Counted from the stretch's first letter, positions 1 through 5,976 are shown. The stretch: 6,145 nucleotides of DNA from Bacteroidota bacterium (GCA_023412755.1 JAEZCB010000187.1:1-6145), one strand, 5' to 3'. The notes: generated by a model from the sequence alone, not told the origin. Program-made: numbers and translations.

Positions 1-194
1 CCCTCTTGCTCAAACGATCCTAAACAGGCTCTCAGGCGCCTCCTCCTTAACTCATTCACCCCTTCAAGTATATCCAAAGCAGTTTCCCGGTGGGTACCGG
101 AAACTTTTCTCAAATCCTTTCTGATCCGTGGAACATCAAGATCAGGGTTGAAGCGGTAGAGTTGATCAATGCCTACAATGGCATTATTCGCAAC
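1..194 (-). pseudogene. In-frame continuation beyond a TAG stop, HEAT-like helical fragment, runs off the left edge
   Basis: Read on the minus strand from just after the TAG at 197-195, all 64 codons to the window edge are open. The translation is protein-like: it begins VANNAIVGIDQLYRFNPDLD and later has RETALDILEGVNELRRRRL. The reading frame is the same as that of the ORF at 195-437, and there is no in-frame ATG or GTG soon after the stop that could start an independent gene. The amphipathic helix pattern (hydrophobic i/i+3/i+4 spacing, a DP/NPDLD turn, then a helix ending in a run of Arg) resembles alpha-helical HEAT-type repeats. I infer that this stretch and 195-437 were once a single gene, now split by a nonsense codon. 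A sequencing error or a downstream gene with an unusual start are alternatives. TAG is a normal stop here, since the OmpA-family gene ends in TAG. No function is assigned. Confidence 0.5.
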
Positions 195-437
195 CTAGTG
201 ATCGGGATGGTGAATGTGTTCAAGTAGCCGGTCCAGGCACCAGACGGCATCTCTTATACCGTAAAGCATTCCAACGAGTGCCTTGCTCATCAACTCAGGA
301 TCCGAGGAGGCCAGCATCTTTCTGACCTCTCTCTTGGATGTGTAGCAAAGTGACTCGTACTGCATGGATAGCTTTCGAATGTATGCCGCGCGATCAAACC
401 CCAGAGATGGTATCGATAGCATGTCGGCAGTCCTCAC
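195..437 (-). CDS. Small helical protein of unknown function, third gene after the AbiE pair, possibly the 5' part of a broken HEAT-like gene
   Basis: This ORF of about 80 codons follows the AbiEii gene. A GTG at 437 overlaps the toxin's TGA (436-434) as GTGA, the classic arrangement for translational coupling, so I prefer it. GTG at 449 and ATG at 422 are also possible; the ATG is preceded by a GAGG about 8 nt upstream. The predicted protein is all-helical and soluble, with no signal peptide or membrane segment. It contains the stretches SKREVRKMLASSDPEL and RDAVWCLDRLLEHIHH, whose Asp-Pro turn between two amphipathic helices looks HEAT-like. I do not recognise a specific family. It ends at TAG (197-195), but coding-like sequence carries on in the same frame to the window edge, so it may be a truncated product. 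Its position suggests co-transcription with abiE. Whether it contributes to the toxin-antitoxin system is unknown. Confidence 0.5.
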   Translation of the reverse strand: MRTADMLSIPSLGFDRAAYIRKLSMQYESLCYTSKREVRKMLASSDPELMSKALVGMLYGIRDAVWCLDRLLEHIHHPDH

Positions 438-1219
438 CCCCGCAACCACCGCTGTCTCACGATCTGCGCAAAATGTACCACGCTGCGCGTCCCATTCCTA
501 TCGAATACGAACTTCTCCACATCCTTCGCCATCGCATTCATGTCCAGTTGGGCGCATCGCTCCAACAATGCCTCTGCCAATGACATCGTGGTAGTGATCC
601 CTTTCTTCTGTTCCAGATAACGCAGGTCGGGCTCAACGTTCAGACCAAGCAGGAACGCGACATCGAAGAAATCGCGGCCTTTGCTGCGTTGCCGGTCGAA
701 GATCGCATGGCACTTCTGCGCGAGCAATAGTGGTAGTGGGCAGCAGCGGATATCCTGGCGCACATCCCATTTGGCGATGAAGTAAGGCTCAGGGATATAG
801 TCATAGCGCTGTGGTTCCGTATCCAGTTGGATCAAGATGCTTTGTTCCTTGTGGCCGGAGAGGCCATGTTTGTATAGAAGGCCGGGCAATCTCACGCGAC
901 AGCGGAAGGCGGCAAAACCGGCCATGTCCGTGGTCACTTCGTAGCCTTCGCGCTGCAGTTCCCGCTGCACGAGTTCCCCCACTTCCGCGAATTGTGGTTT
1001 GGTCAGTCCCAGATTGTCGAAATCCAGGTCCTCGCTGAACCGGCGATTGTCGTGTACGATGCGCAGGCAGGTTCCTCCAAGGAAAACGAGCTTCTCCGCA
1101 AAAGGTGAATCATAGATGATACCCAGGATGCGGTACTGGAGGTACTCGCGCAGCAGCATCTGGTCCTCGTCCTGCAGCTCGGCAGGGTAGGCCTTCTTGA
1201 TGTTATCCAGCGTGATCAT
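434..1219 (-). CDS. abiEii: AbiEii-family nucleotidyltransferase toxin of a type IV toxin-antitoxin (abortive infection) system
   Basis: This 261-residue protein has the hallmarks of the AbiEii / nucleotidyl-transferase AbiEii/AbiGii family. Motif I is GGTCLR (residues 48-53) followed by RFSEDLDFD (60-68), which carries the metal-binding acidic pair. Further on are the lysine in LLAQKCHAIFDRQ (Lys169) and the RDFFDVAFLL block (182-191) with the late conserved RD..D. Family members are polymerase-beta-like nucleotidyltransferases in the cytoplasm. The related toxin MenT3 attaches nucleotides to tRNA acceptor ends, while the original AbiEii was described as GTP-binding and bacteriostatic; the substrate here is unknown. 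Length is normal for the family and all key residues are present, so the enzyme should be active. The ATG at 1219 lies inside the end of the antitoxin gene (17-nt overlap), with only a weak GTGGA upstream, so translation is probably coupled to the antitoxin. Its own stop overlaps the possible GTG start of the next ORF. Confidence 0.93.
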   Translation of the reverse strand: MITLDNIKKAYPAELQDEDQMLLREYLQYRILGIIYDSPFAEKLVFLGGTCLRIVHDNRRFSEDLDFDNLGLTKPQFAEVGELVQRELQREGYEVTTDMAGFAAFRCRVRLPGLLYKHGLSGHKEQSILIQLDTEPQRYDYIPEPYFIAKWDVRQDIRCCPLPLLLAQKCHAIFDRQRSKGRDFFDVAFLLGLNVEPDLRYLEQKKGITTTMSLAEALLERCAQLDMNAMAKDVEKFVFDRNGTRSVVHFAQIVRQRWLRG

Positions 1220-1826
1220 CGATCCACTTTTGGAGCTGCCTGTAGCGTTTGGTGAGGGACTTGTTGTTCGCGAGCTTCAGATAGTCTTCGATCACGTCCT
1301 TTCGCAATTGCTCCTTCAGGATCATACGCTCCAGGCGCATCGCCTTGAAGCCGGCTGGATCAACGAGCGTGGGATTGAAGTAAAGCACATCGAGCACCGT
1401 TTTCTCCAGATCGGCCATGCGCACCGCCGCACCGTTCCGCTCCAGGATATCATACCCGAAGAAAAATTGCGGGCGTACCGAACGATAGAAGTAGCGGGTC
1501 TTGCCGATATCGAAGGTTCGCGTGTGGAGGGTGGTGACCGAGGTAATGTGGAACACGCCTTCGGGAATAAGCCCGTGATGAGAGAGCGCCGACTCCAACG
1601 AGATGTACGAAGGTGAATAGACTTGGTTCGCAACACTCCAGCGTTCGAATTGGTCCCACTGGCGCTTTGCCGATCGGTAATAGGGCTTCCGTAGCCGCTC
1701 CACCAAGCCCTTCTTCATCCAGTAGTGCAGCTGCCGGTCGTCGAAGCCGGGGAACACCAGGCGTACATCCTGCGCCGTGAAGCAAGGGCGGGTTACGAAA
1801 TGATCTGCGAATTGAGCGTAGTTCAC
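1203..1826 (-). CDS. abiEi: AbiEi-family antitoxin / transcriptional regulator of the type IV toxin-antitoxin system
   Basis: A 207-residue protein upstream of and overlapping the AbiEii toxin. Residues about 4-60 look like the N-terminal winged helix-turn-helix of AbiEi antitoxins, with a helix, then RQLHYWMKKGLVERLRKPYY, where the basic wing follows the recognition helix. The middle block SPSYISLESALSHHGLIPEG (71-90), followed by ITSVTTLHTRTF and RYFYRSV, is the typical signature of the family's C-terminal domain. ADLEKTVLDVLYFNP (138-152) matches the conserved A.LEKALLDLLY segment. In characterised AbiE systems this protein neutralises the toxin without forming a stable complex (type IV) and represses its own promoter through the N-terminal domain. 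Start: GTG at 1826, only 8 nt from the palindrome at 1835-1878; no in-frame ATG would keep the whole DNA-binding domain. Antitoxin-first order with a 17-nt overlap is the standard layout. Confidence 0.92.
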   Translation of the reverse strand: MNYAQFADHFVTRPCFTAQDVRLVFPGFDDRQLHYWMKKGLVERLRKPYYRSAKRQWDQFERWSVANQVYSPSYISLESALSHHGLIPEGVFHITSVTTLHTRTFDIGKTRYFYRSVRPQFFFGYDILERNGAAVRMADLEKTVLDVLYFNPTLVDPAGFKAMRLERMILKEQLRKDVIEDYLKLANNKSLTKRYRQLQKWIDDHAG

Positions 1827-1834
1827 GCGGCGAA

Positions 1835-1878
1835 TTTATGACAGGAAGGGGATAAATTTATCCGGTTCCTGACATAAA
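1835..1878. promoter_or_regulatory. 44-bp palindrome, candidate AbiEi operator overlapping the abiE promoter
   Basis: Two 22-nt arms (1835-1856 and 1857-1878) meet with no spacer and are inverted copies at 19 of 22 positions; the mismatches fall at arm positions 7, 14 and 15. The centre is ATAAATTTAT. Each arm is also bounded by TTTAT and ATAAA, so the site reads TTTAT-N12-ATAAA twice. It ends 8 nt before the abiEi GTG start. AbiEi antitoxins studied elsewhere bind inverted repeats of similar arm length (about 23 bp) upstream of their operon and repress it, so this is very probably the autoregulatory operator. The central TAAATTTA differs by one base from the Bacteroidota -7 element TAnnTTTG, so the repressor site may cover the promoter itself. 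The operator role is inferred; the palindrome is directly visible. Confidence 0.75.
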
Positions 1879-1888
1879 ATGTAAAATG
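1875..1888. repeat. Tandem direct repeat of TAAAATG (2 x 7 bp) beside the AbiE palindrome
   Basis: TAAAATG occurs twice in tandem (1875-1881 and 1882-1888), with the first copy overlapping the outer end of the palindrome. On the minus strand it reads CATTTTACATTTTA, an A/T-rich segment upstream of the candidate abiE promoter. It could be an upstream promoter element or simply AT-rich spacer; nothing in the sequence decides this. Confidence 0.4.
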
Positions 1889-1955
1889 TTTCACCACGAT
1901 CACCCTTGCACCCTCCGCCTTACAGCGCAAGGAAAGCCCATTGCCACTTGCCCAT

Positions 1956-1972
1956 GGCCTTGTCCCAAGGCC
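1956..1972. repeat. Perfect 7-bp hairpin in the intergenic region upstream of the OmpA-family gene
   Basis: GGCCTTG and CAAGGCC pair perfectly around a TCC loop, between the divergent abiE operon and the OmpA-family gene. Neither strand has a T-run after the stem, so it is not a convincing intrinsic terminator. It might be a leader-RNA hairpin or protein site, or chance. The rest of 1879-2053 shows no gene and no clear TAnnTTTG element on the plus strand. Confidence 0.3.
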
Positions 1973-2053
1973 AAACGGCATGCGCGCAAAGCATTATCCT
2001 GATCCGCAAGCTGTATCCTATTCCCCTGTGCTTGCGTAGAAACGCGGGGATCG

Positions 2054-3292
2054 GTGAGGACGGATCTGATCATATCTGCGCTTTTGTGTATGGCCATGAC
2101 ACCAGTGGCCATCGGGCAGACAATGTCCGCGCGGTTCACGCAGGATAACGGCGACTGTACCGGTGCCATTGTGCTCACGGACAGCATAGTTACCGTGCAA
2201 CATGCGGTTCGCGGCTTCGGAAACAAGCTGGAGATCAAAGAGAATCCCAAAGAACATCTGCAGTGGTTCGAGCGGGAGCACCATACCACCTGGTATAAGT
2301 TCCGCGTACCGGTGAAGTGCGAACTCACCTTCGATATCATTCCGGACAACATCGAAGACGATATAGATTTCCTGGTCTTCGAGGGGGCCGTGCCAGGTAT
2401 CTGCGACAAGATCGCCAGCAAGCAAGTGGTGCCTTTGCGATCGAACATCTCTCGCAATGATCCTTCGATCGGTTCACGTTGTGGCCTTTCCCGGGATGCC
2501 GTGGATGAATATGTGCGCTCCGGGGTCGGATCCAGCTACAGCCGCGCTTTGGAGGTGGAGGCAGGTCAGCTCCTCTACCTCGTTGTGGACCATCAGGAAC
2601 GGCCACGCGCTGGTTACACCATCCACTTCCATTACGATCCTCCACCTCTGCCAGAACCAGAGCCGGAAGAGAAGACCAAGAAGAAACAACTGGTATCCAT
2701 AAACATATTCGATGCGGTGGATGGACGCCCACTCGAGGCGAGCATCACGGTGGAAGGCATGACCTACGGTGATGTGGTGGAAGCGAAGGGTAGGAACAGC
2801 TACTCCTATGAAATGGATACCTACAGAAATCTGAAGGTGACCTGTGTGAGCCGTGGCTATATGTTCACCAGCACAAAGGTGAAAGGCAGCAGCGACCCCG
2901 AAGTGAAGCTGGACCTGAAGCTGAGACCCATTGTGCCGGGCGAACATGTTGTACTGGATGATATACGCTTCGTTGGAGATGACGATAAAGTGTTGCGGCA
3001 GTCCGAAAGTGCCCTGCTCCTTCTACTCAACTTCATGCAGGTGAATCAGGATGTGCGGATCGAGATCCAGGGGCATGTGAATGGACCCACCTATAAGAAC
3101 AAAAAAGAGTTCATTGAACTCAGTACGGCCCGGGCCAAAACGGTGTATGATTTCCTTCTTGTGAATGATATCCCACCATCCAGGCTCTCTTATAAGGGCT
3201 TCGGCAATTCCATGATGCTCTTCCCGGATCCAAAGAACAAGGAACAAAGCGAGGCCAACCGGCGGGTGGAGATCAAGGTCATGGATCCCTAG
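2054..3292 (+). CDS. Exported OmpA-family protein with an N-terminal beta-sandwich-like domain and a C-terminal peptidoglycan-binding domain
   Basis: The 412-residue product starts at GTG 2054. No ATG or GTG lies upstream in frame before a TGA, and later ATGs would remove the signal peptide (residues 1 to about 21, hydrophobic LIISALLCMAMTPVAIG). Residues 28-193 form a Cys-containing, beta-rich region (DNGDCTGAIVL, EREHHTTWYKF, DDIDFLVFEG, a late YLVVDH) typical of Bacteroidota cell-surface PPC-like domains. A Pro/Glu linker (PPPLPEPEPEE, 196-206) follows, then a short beta domain (212-290) resembling carboxypeptidase-regulatory or PEGA-type modules. The OmpA C-terminal domain spans about 296-410: IEIQGHVNGP (336-345), LSTARAKTVYDFL (356-368), RLSYKGFG (377-384) and NRRVEI (402-407). 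Such domains anchor envelope proteins non-covalently to peptidoglycan in the periplasm. The ligand-contacting Arg360 is kept, but the usual Asp of GHTD is Asn343. There is no beta-barrel region, so it is not a porin-type OmpA. It is followed 132 nt later by a TolC gene with a separate promoter element. Confidence 0.88.
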   Translation: MRTDLIISALLCMAMTPVAIGQTMSARFTQDNGDCTGAIVLTDSIVTVQHAVRGFGNKLEIKENPKEHLQWFEREHHTTWYKFRVPVKCELTFDIIPDNIEDDIDFLVFEGAVPGICDKIASKQVVPLRSNISRNDPSIGSRCGLSRDAVDEYVRSGVGSSYSRALEVEAGQLLYLVVDHQERPRAGYTIHFHYDPPPLPEPEPEEKTKKKQLVSINIFDAVDGRPLEASITVEGMTYGDVVEAKGRNSYSYEMDTYRNLKVTCVSRGYMFTSTKVKGSSDPEVKLDLKLRPIVPGEHVVLDDIRFVGDDDKVLRQSESALLLLLNFMQVNQDVRIEIQGHVNGPTYKNKKEFIELSTARAKTVYDFLLVNDIPPSRLSYKGFGNSMMLFPDPKNKEQSEANRRVEIKVMDP

Positions 3293-3387
3293 GAGAGGAG
3301 CCGATCGCGGACCCTCCGCCTCATGCACCATCCGCCCAGCACCCGCACCGTTCATCAATTGTAGATCCTCCGACCTTGCATCGCGGG

Positions 3388-3395
3388 TACTTTTG
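3388..3395 (+). promoter_or_regulatory. Bacteroidota -7 promoter element TACTTTTG for the TolC-tsaB operon
   Basis: TACTTTTG matches the TAnnTTTG consensus exactly and ends 29 nt before the TolC ATG, leaving a short leader. It lies in the 132-nt gap after the OmpA-family gene, which otherwise holds no gene and no clear terminator hairpin. A -33 TTG at the ideal distance is not seen; the nearest candidate is the TTG of CAATTG, 26 nt upstream, slightly too far. Confidence 0.5.
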
Positions 3396-3424
3396 TTGAT
3401 GCCGGTTCCCTCCGGATCGACCAT

Positions 3425-4849
3425 ATGCTGATGCGGATCACGATCATATTTTGCATGTTGCTGCCCATGGTCCTGCAGGCGCAGCAACAACTTTGGACAC
3501 TGGAACAATGTGTCGCACGCGCCGAGGAGAAGAACCTTATTGTGCTCAATTCGGCCCTCGACCTGGAGTTGGCGGACAAGAACCGGGAACGTGCCCTTTG
3601 GGATCTGGCGCCGGACTTGAACGGAGTGGCATCACACGGATACAATTACGGCCGTGTGGTGGATCGCTTCACCAACACGTTCGCGAATGACCGTGTGCGG
3701 ACCAATAACTTTTTCTTAAGCAGCAACCTGACCCTGTTCGAGGGAATGAGGAAGCAGCAGACCTTGAGGCAGAGCAGGATCGATGTGGATGCGGCCACGC
3801 AGGGCATGGAAGCTTCCAGGAACGATGTGCGCCTGGAAGTGGTGCAGGCCTTTTTGGATGTGCTTGGGCTGAGAGAGCGCATGCGGGCCACTGAACAGCA
3901 GATCGCGAACACCGAAGAACAGTTGCGCCTCACGGATGCCCTTGTAGAGGCTGGCAGGATCGCCAGAGCGGAACTGCTCGCGTTGGATGCCCAACTGGCG
4001 CAGGAGCAGTTCACACTCACGGACCTTCAGAACCAGCATGATCTGCGCATGCTTGGACTGGGACGCAGCATGCAGCTGGAGCCGCGCCAGATGCTCACGT
4101 TCGATATCGCGGCACCTGTGATCAGCGACCTGCGTGTGGTGGAGCCCAATGCTGCGCCCGAGGAGGTGCTGGATAATGTACTGCGCACCAATCCAGCGTA
4201 CATCCAGGCAGAATTGCAGGTGCAGAGCGCGGAAAGGGCCGTGACCATAGCCCGTGCGGGCACACTGCCATCGTTGTCGCTCCAAGGTTCCCTGGGTACT
4301 GGATATAGCGGCCGGAATTTCCGGCAGGTGGGAGAGCCGGTGATCGATGGCACGGTGCCGATCGGATTCACGGATTCGGGTGAGACCGTTTACAGTCCCA
4401 ACTTTTCGGTGAACACCGCTTTGGTGCCTTTCGGGGAACAGTTGGATGAGAATTTCAACCAATCCTTGAGCTTCACATTGCAGGTGCCGCTTTTCAACCA
4501 GATGAACAACCGGTTCCGGATCGATCAGGCCCGAGTGGCACAGGAGCGTTCCCGCAATACCATGATCTCTGTGCGGAATGATATGCAGCGTGCGGTGCTG
4601 GATGCTATTGTGATGCAACGCTCCGCATACCGCCAATTCCATGCGGCCACCCGTGCGGTGGAAGCGGGTGAACTGGCCCAGGAATATGCCGAAGCACGAT
4701 TCCAGCAGGGCGCCATCACGGCAGTGGAATTGAACACCGCGAAGAACAACCTGAACCAGGCCACAGCGGATCTGATCAACGCGAAATACCAGTACCTTAT
4801 GGCCACCAAATACCTGGACATCCTCCAGGGTATTCCGCTTACGCTCTAA
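3425..4849 (+). CDS. TolC-family outer-membrane efflux protein
   Basis: This 474-residue protein is a typical outer-membrane component of tripartite export systems (RND, ABC or type I secretion), forming a trimeric barrel and periplasmic tunnel. The signal peptide covers residues 1-20 (MLMRITIIFCMLLPMVLQAQ). LWTLEQCVARAEEKN (23-37) is the classic TolC-family opening. Two homologous halves are visible. Strand/turn blocks LSSNLTLFEGMRKQQTLRQ (98-116) and LSFTLQVPLFNQMNNRFR (348-365) correspond. So do the helix blocks EAGRIARAELLALDAQLAQE (175-194) and QQGAITAVELNTAKNNLNQA (427-446). Length is normal. An ATG at 3431 is an alternative start that would still keep the signal peptide. No adaptor (HlyD/MacA type) or pump gene is adjacent, so the substrate cannot be stated. 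The stop codon overlaps the tsaB start as TAATG. A long antisense ORF across this gene is a frame shadow. Confidence 0.93.
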   Translation: MLMRITIIFCMLLPMVLQAQQQLWTLEQCVARAEEKNLIVLNSALDLELADKNRERALWDLAPDLNGVASHGYNYGRVVDRFTNTFANDRVRTNNFFLSSNLTLFEGMRKQQTLRQSRIDVDAATQGMEASRNDVRLEVVQAFLDVLGLRERMRATEQQIANTEEQLRLTDALVEAGRIARAELLALDAQLAQEQFTLTDLQNQHDLRMLGLGRSMQLEPRQMLTFDIAAPVISDLRVVEPNAAPEEVLDNVLRTNPAYIQAELQVQSAERAVTIARAGTLPSLSLQGSLGTGYSGRNFRQVGEPVIDGTVPIGFTDSGETVYSPNFSVNTALVPFGEQLDENFNQSLSFTLQVPLFNQMNNRFRIDQARVAQERSRNTMISVRNDMQRAVLDAIVMQRSAYRQFHAATRAVEAGELAQEYAEARFQQGAITAVELNTAKNNLNQATADLINAKYQYLMATKYLDILQGIPLTL

Positions 4850-5532
4850 TGGCGGTGATCCTGGCCGTAGAGACCACCACCCGGCTTTGCAGTGTGGCAC
4901 TTGGGCGGGATGGCCAGCTGCTTGCCCAACGCGAAGAAACGAGTGAACGCCTTACCCATGCGGAACGGATCAATGTGTTCGCGCAGGAGGTGCTCGCCGA
5001 GGCTGGCATGGTGCTGGCCCAGGTGGATGGTTTCGCTGTAGGCACCGGGCCAGGATCCTATACCGGTTCACGCATCGGTGTTTCGGCTGCGAAGGGATGG
5101 GCCTTCGCCCTGGATCGGCCGATCATGGGGATCACCACGCTAAGCACTTTGGTGCAGGCCGTTAAGGAGTTTGATCTCCCTGGCTTAGGGGCGACTTTAT
5201 GGCCCATGATCGATGCGCGGCGCATGGAGGTCTTCACTCAGGAATTCGATGGACAGGGCACCGCAGTGGGCGCTATGCTGCCGGTGGTGCTGGACCTGGC
5301 ATGGGCGGGGCAGGGCGTGAAAGTCGTTTTTGGGGATGGTGCCGATAAGGCCGTTGAACTCTGGCGGCAGGTGCAAAAGCACATCACGCATCTGCCGGAT
5401 GTGATCCCCTCTGCCCGGTACATGCTCCCGTTGGCGGAACAACGCCATAAGGCAGAGGAATTCGATGACCTCGCTTATCTGGTCCCAGCGTACGGCAAAG
5501 CCGCCAACGTTTCGCCACCCCGGACACGTTGA
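4849..5532 (+). CDS. tsaB: tRNA N6-threonylcarbamoyladenosine (t6A37) biosynthesis complex dimerisation subunit TsaB
   Basis: At 227 residues this matches the usual TsaB length. The N-terminal ASKHA fold opens with ILAVETTTRLCSVAL (4-18). The signature GTGPGSYTGSRIGVSAAKG (65-83) matches the family GPGSYTGLRIG motif, with Ser in place of the common Leu. MIDARRMEVFTQEFD (120-134) and FGDGADK (161-167) are further family hallmarks. TsaB is a catalytically inactive paralogue of TsaD; it heterodimerises with TsaD and, with TsaE, transfers the threonylcarbamoyl group from the TsaC product to A37 of ANN-decoding tRNAs in the cytoplasm. The ATG at 4849 shares one base with the tolC stop (TAATG), and there is no Shine-Dalgarno sequence, so expression probably depends on tolC translation and the promoter at 3388. 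It converges on a lipoprotein gene with only 3 bp between stop codons. tsaC, tsaD and tsaE are not in the window. Confidence 0.95.
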   Translation: MAVILAVETTTRLCSVALGRDGQLLAQREETSERLTHAERINVFAQEVLAEAGMVLAQVDGFAVGTGPGSYTGSRIGVSAAKGWAFALDRPIMGITTLSTLVQAVKEFDLPGLGATLWPMIDARRMEVFTQEFDGQGTAVGAMLPVVLDLAWAGQGVKVVFGDGADKAVELWRQVQKHITHLPDVIPSARYMLPLAEQRHKAEEFDDLAYLVPAYGKAANVSPPRTR

Positions 5533-5535
5533 ATA

Positions 5536-5976
5536 TCACTGCGCGCCTGCACTCACCCGGAAAACCAGCATCTCCTCCGGTGGCTCCACAGCGGCCCCAT
5601 TGCGGTCGATGATGATGCGGATCTGTCCTGGCTTGTGATCGAAACGCCAGTTCATGTTCTTGGGCCCACCTTCCGCCATGGTGATCGGCAATTCTATCCA
5701 GGCGTTGAAGGAGCGTTGCATCTGCACACGCACCACGCCATTGGCGTTGATATGGTGGTCTATCACATGAACGTTGGCGGTGGCCGCGTAGCCGTGGGTA
5801 TCATCACCCGGCACACCAAAGGGTTCCCATTCTTCCGCCTTGATCTTCACAGTCTGGCTTTGGAGGGCCATGTGCTCCTGAGTGAATGGCGAGGGAGTGG
5901 GTCCGGCACCATCCTTATCACAGGAGATCAGCAGCATGCTGGCGGAAATGCCTAACACGGGGATCATCTTATTCAT
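5536..5976 (-). CDS. Small predicted lipoprotein of unknown function
   Basis: The 146-residue product has a lipoprotein signal peptide: MNKM, a hydrophobic core, and the lipobox LLISC with lipid-modified Cys19. The mature protein starts CDKDGAGPTPSP, a flexible acidic Gly/Pro linker typical of Bacteroidota lipoproteins. The rest looks like one beta-rich domain: VKIKAEEWEP (43-52), ATANVHVIDHHINANGVVRV (65-84), WIELPITM (93-100), QIRIIIDRNG (118-127) and LVFRVSAGA (137-145). This general pattern (W..., then a V-rich strand with 'NGVV.V', then LP, then a C-terminal FRV strand) is shared with many uncharacterised flavobacterial lipoproteins as I recall them; I assign no biochemical role. The ATG at 5976 is well placed for the signal peptide, and a TATATTTG element lies 35 nt upstream. 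The gene converges on tsaB. Confidence 0.82.
   Translation of the reverse strand: MNKMIPVLGISASMLLISCDKDGAGPTPSPFTQEHMALQSQTVKIKAEEWEPFGVPGDDTHGYAATANVHVIDHHINANGVVRVQMQRSFNAWIELPITMAEGGPKNMNWRFDHKPGQIRIIIDRNGAAVEPPEEMLVFRVSAGAQ

Noticed and set aside
83..103. Stem-loop TTTCC-c-GGT / ACC-GGAAA followed by CTTTTCT, terminator-like on the plus strand
   Set aside because: It has a bulge, the T-run is short and broken, and it lies inside the open minus-strand frame with no plus-strand gene ending before it.
195..197. Reassigned TAG codon (recoding) as the explanation for the interrupted ORF
   Set aside because: TAG ends the OmpA-family gene normally at 3290-3292, and there is no context suggesting programmed readthrough; a nonsense mutation or sequencing error is simpler.
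338..1038. Plus-strand ORFs of 75-81 codons across the AbiEii gene
   Set aside because: They are antisense to a strongly supported AbiEii coding region and show no protein-like features.
1900..2457. Minus-strand ORFs antisense to the start of the OmpA-family gene
   Set aside because: The plus-strand frame has a signal peptide and recognisable domains; the antisense translations have no plausible domain and contain low-quality composition.
3293..3424. Possible terminator after the OmpA-family gene
   Set aside because: Only short GAGG/CCTC pairings are visible and no T-run follows; not enough to call.
3716..4900. Long minus-strand ORF (394 codons) antisense to the TolC gene
   Set aside because: It is a shadow of the TolC frame: rich in His, Arg, Gln and Leu with no domain pattern, while the plus strand shows clear TolC-family motifs throughout.
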